24,013 nt of DNA from DATDCV01 sp036524155 (lineage in GTDB: Bacteria > Verrucomicrobiota > Verrucomicrobiia > Limisphaerales > UBA8199), in assembly GCA_036524155.1 (NCBI GenBank), contig DATDCV010000583.1:1-24013 (forward strand), written 5' to 3'. Shown here piece after piece: positions 16,011-23,861 of this stretch. Under the pieces are notes generated by a model. That model had not been told where the DNA came from. It saw only the letters and a list, made by a program, of their open reading frames with translations, and did not search any database. The position numbers and the translations under genes are program-made. The first letter of the stretch is position 1. The number at the start of each line of letters is the position of its first letter.

Positions 16011-16114
16011 GGGGCCGGTCCGTGGCTGAAAGCTTCACCTGCGAGGCGCTTTCAGACGAACCGGCCCCATGACACCTCAACCAACACTGCAACTTACTCG
16101 CCTCGCACCGGCCC
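16011..16114 (-). promoter_or_regulatory. Structured leader with competing complementary segments upstream of the eight-gene run
   Basis: In the minus-strand RNA, 16068-16060 pairs with 16019-16011 (9 bp). Inside this, 16055-16048 pairs with 16033-16026 (8 bp) around a 14-nt loop. Further upstream, 16107-16099 is complementary to the loop region 16048-16040 (9 bp), and 16114-16107 is complementary to 16019-16012 (8 bp). The upstream segment and the main stem therefore compete for the same 3' arm, a layout expected of a switch or attenuator, or of a pseudoknot. I recognise no known riboswitch core. The first ATG lies 36 nt after the hairpin. Confidence 0.45.
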
Positions 16115-16567
16115 GTTAACCGATGGCATGGCGACTTTGAACATCCCTGTCGCACGGAGGCGACTGAATCTTCAGTTCTCCGAAGCCCCGGCCGGTTTGT
16201 AGTGTGTGGCGGCGCGCCCCATATTCGCGCTCGCCATGCTGCCCACATCCGGCTCATGGCGGGTAGAATGTCGGCGGTCGCGACCGCAAAACCAGTTACT
16301 TGGGACGGACGGACGGAATTCAGGTACAAAAGGCCGGAAAAACGCAGAAAACACGCCAGAGGGCGGCGGAACAATCGGCTGAGCGATAGTCCGGAAATGA
16401 TGCTATTCGGGAGCGCAGGCAGTGCAACAGTTGTTGTTCCATTCAAGCGCTTCTTGGGCTTTCTCGCGGTTAGATTTCTAACGAGAACAAAGTGAGAGAC
16501 AAAGTGAAGGACAAAGTGGGGAAAATCGAAACCGACGGCGGGAGGCAGCGGGGCTTGACGGTGCGGA
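16115..16567. other. Intergenic region between the divergent minus-strand run and mfd
   Basis: No gene is supported. The 97-aa frame at 16202-16495 is Arg-rich and featureless. Small dyads are present: 16163-16176 (ACTGAA/TTCAGT), 16274-16287 (a perfect GCGGTCG/CGACCGC palindrome) and 16469-16482 (GTTAGA/TCTAAC). The region must hold promoters for both directions, but no convincing -35/-10 pair was found. Confidence 0.5.
16487..16522. repeat. Three tandem copies of a 12-bp unit (ACAAAGTG plus 4 variable bases)
   Basis: ACAAAGTG begins at 16487, 16499 and 16511 with exact 12-bp spacing, 46 bp before the mfd start. A GTG-started 48-codon frame (16492-16638) reads through it as repeating DKVxDKV and overlaps the beginning of mfd out of frame. 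There is no evidence that it is translated. Confidence 0.6.
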
Positions 16568-19500
16568 TTGCGCCTGCGAGTTTTGGGCAGCTTGGCGCAA
16601 ACCTTGGAAGCTGGAGCGACAAGCGGATTGTTCGCTAAGGTTATTGAAACTCCCGCCGCAAGTTCCCTGATACGGCGACTGGAGGATGGGGGGGTGTTGT
16701 CTTGCGGCGGAGTGAGCTGGGCGGCGCTGCCGTTTTTCGCGACGCTTTTGCGCAAGGCCTTTCCTGAAAGGCCGATTGTCGTGGTAGCCGAGGGCCTCAA
16801 AACCCAGGAGAGCCTGCACCAGGATATCACGACGTGGGTGAGGTTGGCGGACCAGGAAGGCTGCTCTGCCGCAACGGCGCGAAAAGCCGCTGGCTCACAT
16901 AACGATCCCGATTCACTGGCCCGGCCTGAAGTGCTGTTTTATCCTTCCTGGGAGATTCTGCCGCAGGACTCGAGGCTGCCGCACGTAGACGTCGTGAGCG
17001 AGCGGCTCGAGACGCTGGTGGCGCTGGATGATGCGGCGGCACGGGCTGAGGCCGGGTGCTGGCCGTTGACAGTAACCAGTGTGGCGGCGCTGCTGCAGCG
17101 CACTTTTCCTCATGCCAGGCTGCGGGAACAGATACGCACGCTGACGCGTGGCGACCGAATCGATCCGCTCGATCTGGTCGAATGGCTCGAGGCCCAAGGA
17201 TACGAGGCCGAGGCCCAGACAACACAGAAAGGCGAGGTTTCCCTGCGAGGCGGCATCTTGGATCTGTATCCGCTGACCAGCCCGTGGCCGGTGCGCGTCG
17301 AGTTCTTTGGTGACGAAATCGAGTCGTTGCGCCATTTCGATCCGCTGACCCAAATCTCGCGGGAAGCGATCTTGAAGGTGATCGTCCCGCCCGCGGGCGA
17401 ACTTGGGATTCTGAAACGGCGTGCCCGGGATGGGCTTGGCGCCAAAGATTCACTGGCGAAGGAGAATTGGGGCACATTGCTGGAATATCTTCCGGGCGGC
17501 GGCCTGCTGGTGTTCTGTGAGCCGGACCAGTTGGAGCGACGCGCGGATGAATACTCCGCGCAGGTGCAAGCCGATGATCCATTCTACATCAGTTGGCGTG
17601 AGTTCCAGCAGCAGGCGGCTGCGAAAGCGGTGACCATTGTTCAGGTTTCGGAGGGCGAACCCGCCGCTGAGCCCGCCGGCCAGACATACTGCCTGGCGCC
17701 GCAGTTCGAAAGCCTGGACGCTTTCCGGCCGCTGCTCGACCGGGCCCCCGAGCCGGCCGTTGCGGAGGCGCAACGCCGGGAGTTTTTCGGCCAACTCCAT
17801 CGCTGGCTGCGCCACGGCTATGAAGTGCTGGTGTTCTGCAATAATGAGGGCGAGCGCCACCGGTTTGCGGAGATCTGGCAGGAGTACGGGCTGGGAAAAC
17901 TGGGGGGGAGTATGGCCGGGGCGGCCTCGCCCGCCGCGACAACCGCCACGGGCCCGGTCTCGCCGGATCCTAACGGTGCCAGGCCCGAGGCCAGTCCCGC
18001 ACTGCGGATTGGCACCCTCACGCGCGGGTTTCTCTATGAAGACGCCAAGGTTGTCGTCGTGACCGACGCGGAAATTTTCGGACGATACAAAGTGCAGCGG
18101 CCGCGGCGATTAACGTCGCGGCACGCGCAGGCGACGCGATCCGCGTTGGACATCGATTTTACAGAACTCGAGGAGGGCGATTACGTGGTGCATTTGCAGC
18201 ATGGGATAGGGCGCTACCTGGGCTTGAAGGTTCTGCCGACGGGCGCAGGCGTCAAACCGACGGGCGGGTCGACGGCGAGCGCTCACTCCGGCCAGGAGTG
18301 CCTGGTGATTGAGTATGCGCCGGGCGACTCCACGCAGCCGCCGCCGAAGCTATATGTCCCGGTGACAGAGGCGCACCTGGTGAGCAAGTATGTGGGCACC
18401 GGCAAAGCCCGGCCGCCGCTCAACACCCTGGGTGGAACCCGCTGGGCCAGGGCGAAAGCTCAAGCCGAACGCGCGGTGCTGGACGTCGCAGGCGAGCTGC
18501 TGAGCATCCAGGCCGCGCGGGAATCGCAACCCGGCCATGTGTTTGCGCCGGACACACCCTGGCAGCGCGAATTCGAAGGGGCGTTTCTCTTCGAGGAAAC
18601 CCCAGACCAGATGCGCGCGATTGTCGAAACCAAAACCGACATGGAGCGGCCCAAGCCGATGGACCGGTTGATCTGCGGGGACGTGGGTTTCGGCAAGACC
18701 GAGGTCGGGATCCGCGCGGCGTTCAAAGCGGTGATGGGGGGCAAACAAGCGGCGGTGTTGGTGCCGACCACCGTGCTGGCGCAGCAACATTACAACACCT
18801 TTCGCGAGCGCATGGCCGATTACCCGGTGCGCATCGAACTGCTCTCCCGCTTCCGGACCCACCGTGAGCAGCAACGGGTAGTGAGGGAACTGGCGGCCGG
18901 CTCGGTAGACATCGTCATCGGCACGCATCGTCTGCTGCAAAGCGACATCGTCTTCAAAGACCTCGGCCTCGTGGTCATCGATGAGGAACAGCGGTTCGGG
19001 GTGCTGCACAAGGAGAAATTCAAGAGGTTGCGCCAGCTCGTCGACGTGCTGACGCTGAGCGCCACCCCGATCCCGCGCACGCTGTACCTCGCGCTCACCG
19101 GCGCCCGTGACATGAGCACGATCCAGACGCCACCGCACGACCGGCTGCCGGTGGAAACCATTGTCACCCAATACGACGAGCGGGTGATTCGCGATGCGAT
19201 TCGACGCGAGCTGAATCGCGGCGGCCAGGTGTTCTTTCTCCATAATCGGGTCATGACGATCGACACGATGGCGCAAAAACTGCAAGCGCTGCTGCCCGAC
19301 GCGCGCCTGGTGGTCGGGCACGGCCAAATGCACAGCGACGACCTGGAGAAAGTGATGACGCAATTTGTCAACGGTGAGGCCGACCTGCTGCTTTCCACGA
19401 CGATCATCGAGAGCGGGTTGGATATCCCCAACGCAAATACGATCATCATCGACCGGGCGGACCGGTTTGGGCTGAGCGATTTATACCAACTCCGGGGCCG

Positions 19501-20371
19501 GGTGGGCCGCTACAAGCACCAGGCCTACGCCTACCTGCTGCTGCCGCGCCACGCCAGCCTGCTGGCAGATGTCCGGAAGCGCCTCAGCGCGATTCGCCAG
19601 TATTCGACACTCGGCAGCGGCTTCAAAATCGCCATGCGCGACCTCGAAATCCGGGGAGCCGGCAATTTGCTGGGCGCGGAGCAGAGCGGACATATCACCG
19701 CGGTTGGGTTTGATCTCTATTGTCAACTCCTGAAACAGAGCGTCGCGTCGCTGAAAGGCGAGAAGGTAAAGCCGCGCGTGGAGGTGCGGATCAGTCTCGA
19801 CTTCCTCGCCCTCAGCCCCGCCGAGGAAAGGCCGAACATCGAGAAGGGGACCACGAGAGAAGCCCGCGGGCAACAGTCCGAGTGGCTGAAGCGCTTCGGC
19901 ATTCTCGATGAAGTTGAGGCGACGAAAATAGGCCGGGAAAGTCAGGATGATTTTGCCACGCAGCCTGAGCCCGGTTTTCCCCGCGCGGGGCACGCCGCGC
20001 GCGATGCTCCGAGCGCGGGGTTTGGTTCAGCTTACATTCCATTCGCCTATATTTCGGATTCGCGGCAGCGGATCGAGATTTACCGGAAGCTGGCGCAGGC
20101 CACCGAGAAATCCGACCTCGAAGCCATTAAGGCCGAATTACGCGATCGCTTCGGCCCGGTGCCCGTGGCGCTGGAACTATTGGTAAAAGTGACCGAACTG
20201 CGAATCCTTGCGGGCGAACGGGGAATCACCGATCTCGAGGTTAGAGACGACAAATTGATGCTGACGCGCGGCAACGATTACGTGATGGTGGGCAGCAAAT
20301 TTCCGCGCCTGGCTAAAACGAGCGTCTCGGCGCGGCTAAAGGAGATCAAGAAACTGCTGACCGCGCTCTGA
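16568..20371 (+). CDS. mfd: Transcription-repair coupling factor
   Basis: This is a cytosolic DNA translocase that removes RNA polymerase stalled at lesions and recruits the UvrA excision machinery. Domains in order: UvrB-like N-terminus with 'YPSWEILPQDSRLPHVDVVSERL'; RNA-polymerase-interacting CarD-like domain starting at GDYVVHLQHGIGRYLGL (about 537-553); helicase motifs GDVGFGKTE (704-712, Walker A K710), DEEQ (805-808), 'LSATPIPRTL', and QLRGRVGR (974-981); C-terminal TRCF domain near 'AYIPFAYISDSRQRIEIYRKL'. At 1267 aa it is longer than the usual ~1150, owing to Ala/Pro/Gly-rich insertions near 455-490 and 1131-1153. No early in-frame ATG exists and an in-frame TGA lies at 16556, so the start is TTG at 16568 or one of the next TTG codons. 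No good ribosome site is visible. Confidence 0.95.
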   Translation: MRLRVLGSLAQTLEAGATSGLFAKVIETPAASSLIRRLEDGGVLSCGGVSWAALPFFATLLRKAFPERPIVVVAEGLKTQESLHQDITTWVRLADQEGCSAATARKAAGSHNDPDSLARPEVLFYPSWEILPQDSRLPHVDVVSERLETLVALDDAAARAEAGCWPLTVTSVAALLQRTFPHARLREQIRTLTRGDRIDPLDLVEWLEAQGYEAEAQTTQKGEVSLRGGILDLYPLTSPWPVRVEFFGDEIESLRHFDPLTQISREAILKVIVPPAGELGILKRRARDGLGAKDSLAKENWGTLLEYLPGGGLLVFCEPDQLERRADEYSAQVQADDPFYISWREFQQQAAAKAVTIVQVSEGEPAAEPAGQTYCLAPQFESLDAFRPLLDRAPEPAVAEAQRREFFGQLHRWLRHGYEVLVFCNNEGERHRFAEIWQEYGLGKLGGSMAGAASPAATTATGPVSPDPNGARPEASPALRIGTLTRGFLYEDAKVVVVTDAEIFGRYKVQRPRRLTSRHAQATRSALDIDFTELEEGDYVVHLQHGIGRYLGLKVLPTGAGVKPTGGSTASAHSGQECLVIEYAPGDSTQPPPKLYVPVTEAHLVSKYVGTGKARPPLNTLGGTRWARAKAQAERAVLDVAGELLSIQAARESQPGHVFAPDTPWQREFEGAFLFEETPDQMRAIVETKTDMERPKPMDRLICGDVGFGKTEVGIRAAFKAVMGGKQAAVLVPTTVLAQQHYNTFRERMADYPVRIELLSRFRTHREQQRVVRELAAGSVDIVIGTHRLLQSDIVFKDLGLVVIDEEQRFGVLHKEKFKRLRQLVDVLTLSATPIPRTLYLALTGARDMSTIQTPPHDRLPVETIVTQYDERVIRDAIRRELNRGGQVFFLHNRVMTIDTMAQKLQALLPDARLVVGHGQMHSDDLEKVMTQFVNGEADLLLSTTIIESGLDIPNANTIIIDRADRFGLSDLYQLRGRVGRYKHQAYAYLLLPRHASLLADVRKRLSAIRQYSTLGSGFKIAMRDLEIRGAGNLLGAEQSGHITAVGFDLYCQLLKQSVASLKGEKVKPRVEVRISLDFLALSPAEERPNIEKGTTREARGQQSEWLKRFGILDEVEATKIGRESQDDFATQPEPGFPRAGHAARDAPSAGFGSAYIPFAYISDSRQRIEIYRKLAQATEKSDLEAIKAELRDRFGPVPVALELLVKVTELRILAGERGITDLEVRDDKLMLTRGNDYVMVGSKFPRLAKTSVSARLKEIKKLLTAL

Positions 20372-20374
20372 AGC

Positions 20375-20758
20375 TCAGAAATGGGCAACCACTTCGATCT
20401 CGACTATCGCGCCTTTGGGGAGGGCAGCGACCTGGATGGTCGAGCGAGCCGGATAGTCCCTGGTGAGGTACTTCGCGTAGACCTCGTTCATTCCGGCAAA
20501 GTCAGCGAGGTTCGTCAGGAACACGGTGCTTTTGACGACGTTGTCGAACGTGAGCCGCTGGTCGTCGAGGATTGCTTTGATGTTTTGCAGCACGCGGTCG
20601 GTCTGCGCCTTGATATCGCCCGAAACGAGATTGCCGGTGGCGGGATCCAAGGGGATTTGGCCGGCGCAAAACAGCAGGTCGCCGACCCGGACCGCGTGGT
20701 TATAGGGCCCCACCGCGGGGGCAGATTTCGCGGGTTTGATGATCTTTTTGTCAGCCAT
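20375..20758 (-). CDS. ridA: RidA family 2-iminobutanoate/2-iminopropanoate deaminase
   Basis: This small cytosolic enzyme hydrolyses reactive enamine/imine intermediates released by PLP enzymes such as threonine dehydratase, protecting PLP-dependent enzymes. Its 127 aa are the standard length. Conserved segments are APAVGPYNHAVRVGDLLFCAGQIPLDP, 'VVKSTVFLTNLADFAGMNEVYAKYL', and PARSTIQVAALPKGAIVEIEVVA with substrate-binding R105 and E120 at the canonical positions. It converges on mfd with only 3 bp between stop codons. A tiny inverted repeat (TCTGA-AGC-TCAGA, 20367-20379) covers both stops. No clear ribosome site precedes the ATG. In contrast to the divergent Rid protein at 9007-9600, this copy keeps every residue expected for activity. 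Confidence 0.94.
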   Translation of the reverse strand: MADKKIIKPAKSAPAVGPYNHAVRVGDLLFCAGQIPLDPATGNLVSGDIKAQTDRVLQNIKAILDDQRLTFDNVVKSTVFLTNLADFAGMNEVYAKYLTRDYPARSTIQVAALPKGAIVEIEVVAHF

Positions 20759-20834
20759 AAATCACAGCATTATCGTTGCGCCGCAGCAATGGATCTAAGC
20801 CGTTGATCGGAAAGCGTCAATCGCCAGCTTAGGT

Positions 20835-21689
20835 TCACCAGTTCTGGGAGGCTGCACGCGCGGGGGAGACCACCTCGACATGGCCATCGGTGAAACCGAT
20901 CATAAGCGCGCCCCTGCCGTGGTGGTGCGCCAGCGCGGCATCACGTCGGCCCGACAGGTTCCACCCTTCGGCCGAACTGAAAATCAGAACGGTGGTGGCC
21001 GGAGCGCCGACCTCCGACAGCCGTTTGCTCGCCAGTTCTGAGTTGAGGCGATAGGAACATTGCGCACCTGGTTGCGAAGGGCAGTGAAATACCGTCGTCG
21101 AATTGCCCGTATACGGCTTAATGAGATCGCACCAACTGTCCGCCGGCGGAAAAGTGTCATTGTGGTCGGTCGCGTACATCATGAGCGCGAGATTGAGCTG
21201 CTTGACATGGTTCATGCACTGGACGCTTTGAGCTTTTGTTTTGGCCCTCGAGAGCGCCGGCAGCAGCATCGCCGCCATGATCGGCAGTATAAGCACCATG
21301 AGCGCGGACAGAACGATACCGACGATGGCGGCGGTGAGCCCGCGCAGTTGCCCCTGGCTCTTGTTGATCTTGACCAACGCGAGGATTCCGAGGATGAGCC
21401 CGACCACCGCGGTCGCGCCCAGAGTAAAGAGACCGAGCGCGCCGAGGATCACCGACGCGACGGCCAAACCACTGGTTTTGGCGGGCCCGGAAGTCGCGCC
21501 CGGTAATGGAGGCGCCGGTGCGAACGCATCCCGGAATTCGGGCATCTCACCAAGGCCCTTCCAGTCGGCGGCTCCCTCCGGTTTGATTCTGGATTGCGCG
21601 TCCAGCCGCCCTTGCCTGATCCAGCTCCGGATTTCGCCGGCTGTTGTCGGTCCGTATTCCTTCCCGTCTTTTCCGATAACTTTGAACAT
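20835..21689 (-). CDS. GYF_2 / DUF4190 membrane protein fused to a pseudopilin-like C-terminal domain
   Basis: This 284-aa protein has an N-terminal GYF_2-like domain (about 1-55: 'KDGKEYGPTTAGEIRSWIRQGRLD', then 'GAADWKGLGEMPEF'). A Pro/Ala linker and two hydrophobic segments of DUF4190 type follow (about 72-108), then a third hydrophobic helix that runs into LLPALSRAKTKAQSVQCMNHVKQLN, the usual N-terminal region of verrucomicrobial/planctomycete type II secretion pseudopilin-like (DUF1559) proteins. The C-terminal part ends in FTDGHVE, matching the common 'ADGHVE' motif there. The normal prepilin leader is absent because the pilin-like part is internal, so it is probably anchored by several helices. 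Start: ATG at 21689 with GAGGA (21699 to 21695) 5 nt upstream. Function unknown. Confidence 0.85.
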   Translation of the reverse strand: MFKVIGKDGKEYGPTTAGEIRSWIRQGRLDAQSRIKPEGAADWKGLGEMPEFRDAFAPAPPLPGATSGPAKTSGLAVASVILGALGLFTLGATAVVGLILGILALVKINKSQGQLRGLTAAIVGIVLSALMVLILPIMAAMLLPALSRAKTKAQSVQCMNHVKQLNLALMMYATDHNDTFPPADSWCDLIKPYTGNSTTVFHCPSQPGAQCSYRLNSELASKRLSEVGAPATTVLIFSSAEGWNLSGRRDAALAHHHGRGALMIGFTDGHVEVVSPARAASQNW

Positions 21690-21817
21690 ATGTTTCCTCG
21701 CCGGTCGGTAGTGGGGGGATTAAAGCCCCGTCGGAACCGGTCGGCAAGCCGGAAGCGGACTTGATCCGCCTCAGGAACAGGATTGCCAACCCGGCTCGTC
21801 GCGATTAGACGTAGCCC

Positions 21818-22804
21818 ATGTCAACGGCGGCGCACGTGCTCGTCCATCCCAGCCAGTTTCCGGACAAGGTCCGGCGTGACCTGCTTGATTCGTTGCGCGC
21901 GCGAGAGGTGAATCACAAGTTCCTGTACGAAGGCGTCGGGCAGACGCACAAATGGCTTGCCCTCCACCAGGCTTGTTCGCCTTCACGGACCGATCCGGAC
22001 TGCGCGGCCATTTACGAAAGGAGTTTCAAAGCCGCCGCGGCGCACGTCGCGACCGGCAATGTGCATCTCGTAGGCCTCGGCTGCGGCGGTGGTCAAAAGG
22101 ATGCGCGTCTGCTCGCCTTGTTGGGACAGTCCGGGAAACGGATTTCCTATACACCGGCGGATGTCAGCACGGCGATGGTGCTCGTCGCCCGCCAGGCCGC
22201 GCTGCGCGTGCTCACGGCGGACCGGTGCTTTCCCTTGGTGCTCGACCTCGCGACCGCGGACGACGTGCCTGGCCTGTTGACCGAAATGACGACGCCCGGC
22301 CAAACACGGCTGGTCACGTTCTTCGGCATGGTCCCGAATTTCGAGCCGGATCTTATCATGCCGCGGCTGGCAGCGCTGATTAGGCCCGGAGATTTCCTGC
22401 TGTTCAGCGCCAACCTTGCCCCCGGGCCCGACTATGATGAAGGCATTCAGAGAATCCTCCCGTTGTACGACAACGATCTAACCCGCGAATGGCTTTCGGG
22501 ATTCCTGCTTGGTTTGGGCGTGCAGACGCAAGACGGGGACATTCGTTTTGTTATAGAGGCGCCACCGGCCGCCGGCGGCCTGAAGCGCGTCGCAGCTTAT
22601 TATCATTTCGAGGCGGCCCGGGAGATACATGTTGACGGGGAAACCTTCTCGTTTCAGGCAGGGGACACAATACGGCTATTTTATTCCTACCGGCACACGC
22701 CGGCGCTGGCAACCCGGCTGCTGCAGCGACATGGCTTGCAGGTGGTCGACCAGTGGGTCACGAAATCGGAGGAAGAAGGCGTTTTCCTGGCGAGCCCCCT
22801 TTGA
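21818..22804 (+). CDS. EgtD-like SAM-dependent methyltransferase (Methyltransf_33)
   Basis: This 328-aa protein resembles histidine N-alpha-methyltransferase EgtD in length and order of segments: HKFLYEGVGQTHKW near the N-terminus, a SAM-binding loop VGLGCGGG at 85-92, TPADVSTAMVLVARQ, 'VTFFGMVPNFEPD', and a C-terminal 'VDGETFSFQAGDTIRLFYSYRH'. In mycobacterial EgtD a glutamate (E282) in the 'ExS' stretch before SYKY binds the histidine imidazole; here the matching place is F288. No egtB-like sulfoxide synthase is in the window. The substrate is therefore probably not histidine, or is bound differently. It is divergent from the GYF/pseudopilin-like gene (128-bp gap) and ends directly against the DHPS-like gene. 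No ribosome site is evident. Confidence 0.82.
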   Translation: MSTAAHVLVHPSQFPDKVRRDLLDSLRAREVNHKFLYEGVGQTHKWLALHQACSPSRTDPDCAAIYERSFKAAAAHVATGNVHLVGLGCGGGQKDARLLALLGQSGKRISYTPADVSTAMVLVARQAALRVLTADRCFPLVLDLATADDVPGLLTEMTTPGQTRLVTFFGMVPNFEPDLIMPRLAALIRPGDFLLFSANLAPGPDYDEGIQRILPLYDNDLTREWLSGFLLGLGVQTQDGDIRFVIEAPPAAGGLKRVAAYYHFEAAREIHVDGETFSFQAGDTIRLFYSYRHTPALATRLLQRHGLQVVDQWVTKSEEEGVFLASPL

Positions 22805-23692
22805 TCAGAACACTTTCAAAGTGTCCAGCACCGCCTTGACGCGGGCCACTTCGTGGGTACGGAACAGGTCGGTCTTCCCGAGCGCCGCCAGGACGGCGAA
22901 AAAAGGCTCCGCGCAACGCACCTCCTCCCGGAAATACTCGAAGGCGTGCGGCAGCGCGTGGCAGATCGGGAACCCGAGTTCCCGCAGCCGGAAGGTGTTC
23001 AGAAAGACAGTCATTTGATGCCGAACGCGGACGGCACTGTCCCGCAAGTTGCGGTAATAAAAGCCCAGCCCCGGATCCAGCAGGATCTTCGCGACTCCAC
23101 AACGCGCGGCCAGTTCAATCTGCCGCGAAAAATAATCCCGCATGAGTGCGACCGAGTCCGCGCTGAAGTCAAAATCGGCGACCTCCCGCACGTTGTTGCC
23201 TTGCACATAACAGAGGATTACCGCCGCGTCATGGTCCGAGACCATCCGGAAGAACTCTTCGAGGTGCATCGTCCCGGTCAGGTTCAGGACGTTCGCGCCC
23301 GCGTCCAGGGAAGCCTGGGCAACCGCTTGGTCGTAGGTCTCAACGGAAACGAGGATGCCCCGGTCACGCAAGCCCTTGATGACGGGCAGCAGCTTACCTT
23401 TTTGAACCGTTTCATCCGCCCGGCCAGCGTTGGCGAGAGTGGACTCAGCCCCGACATCGATCACCTGTGCGCCCTGGGCGCTGAGAATCCTCCCGCGACG
23501 AATCGCCGCCTCCGCTGACAGGGCGACGCTTTCCCGGTACCACGAATCCGGCGACAGGTTCACCACGCCCATGAGTGATGGTTCGGAGTTGAACGCGAAG
23601 TGCACTCCCCCGATGACAAATTCTTTTACCCGGGCGGCTGCCGCCGCCCGGTTTCTTTCGAGCAGTTCTGCCAAGTATTCCAGCGTGACCAT
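22805..23692 (-). CDS. Dihydropteroate-synthase-like pterin-binding protein
   Basis: This 295-aa protein has a TIM-barrel pterin-binding family pattern. MGVVNLSPDSW (41-51) corresponds to the DHPS 'MGILNVTPDSF' strand, IDVGAEST (78-85) to 'IDIGGEST', 'VSVETYDQAVAQASLDAGANVLNLTG' to the third strand region, and ILLDPGLGFYYRN (203-215) to 'DPGFGFxKN'. The late arginine (FRTHEV, R278) is kept. The SRK motif of classical FolP, which binds pterin and p-aminobenzoate, is missing: the equivalent stretch reads ALPHAFEYF (246-254). True dihydropteroate synthesis is thus uncertain; it may be a paralogue acting on another pterin or folate. Its stop abuts that of the opposing methyltransferase gene (shared TGATCA, 22802-22807). 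The ATG at 23692 has no strong ribosome site. Confidence 0.83.
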   Translation of the reverse strand: MVTLEYLAELLERNRAAAAARVKEFVIGGVHFAFNSEPSLMGVVNLSPDSWYRESVALSAEAAIRRGRILSAQGAQVIDVGAESTLANAGRADETVQKGKLLPVIKGLRDRGILVSVETYDQAVAQASLDAGANVLNLTGTMHLEEFFRMVSDHDAAVILCYVQGNNVREVADFDFSADSVALMRDYFSRQIELAARCGVAKILLDPGLGFYYRNLRDSAVRVRHQMTVFLNTFRLRELGFPICHALPHAFEYFREEVRCAEPFFAVLAALGKTDLFRTHEVARVKAVLDTLKVF

Positions 23693-23797
23693 TGCGCGAG
23701 CTGAGATTTGAACCGCTTGTAGCCTGCTTTGCGCCGCAAGTCAAACGCACGCGCCAAATTTCAGGAGGTTGACCGGGGCTGTGGACAAAGTCGTAGC

Positions 23798-23814
23798 GCA
23801 GATTTGTAATCTGC
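23798..23814. repeat. 17-nt palindromic repeat, arms GCAGAT/ATCTGC
   Basis: Perfect 6-bp arms surround a TTGTA loop. It has the same layout (6-5-6) as the hairpins at 111-127 and 154-170. It is 6 bp from the next copy. Confidence 0.65.
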
Positions 23815-23820
23815 CGTATC

Positions 23821-23837
23821 GCAGGTTTTTAACCTGC
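23821..23837. repeat. 17-nt palindromic repeat, arms GCAGGT/ACCTGC
   Basis: Perfect 6-bp arms surround a TTTTA loop. Relative to the previous copy, one base differs in each arm and both changes are complementary, so pairing is maintained. Confidence 0.65.
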
Positions 23838-23861
23838 AGGGCGCCCAGCGGTTTCGACGCT

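Noticed and set aside
16202..16495. 97-codon plus-strand frame in the gap before mfd
   Set aside because: Arg-rich, no ribosome site, no recognisable domain, and it ends inside the 12-bp tandem repeat.
16487..16522. Possible CRISPR or iteron array
   Set aside because: Only three 12-bp contiguous units without spacers; too short and no cas or replication gene nearby.
15967..16830. 287-codon open frame on the minus strand spanning the operon leader, the intergenic region and the mfd start
   Set aside because: It is Arg/Ser/Leu-rich with no recognisable motif, overlaps the well-supported mfd N-terminus in antisense and covers the structured leader.
18350..19363. 337-codon minus-strand open frame
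   Set aside because: Antisense to the helicase domains of mfd, whose motifs are unmistakable; no motif on this strand.
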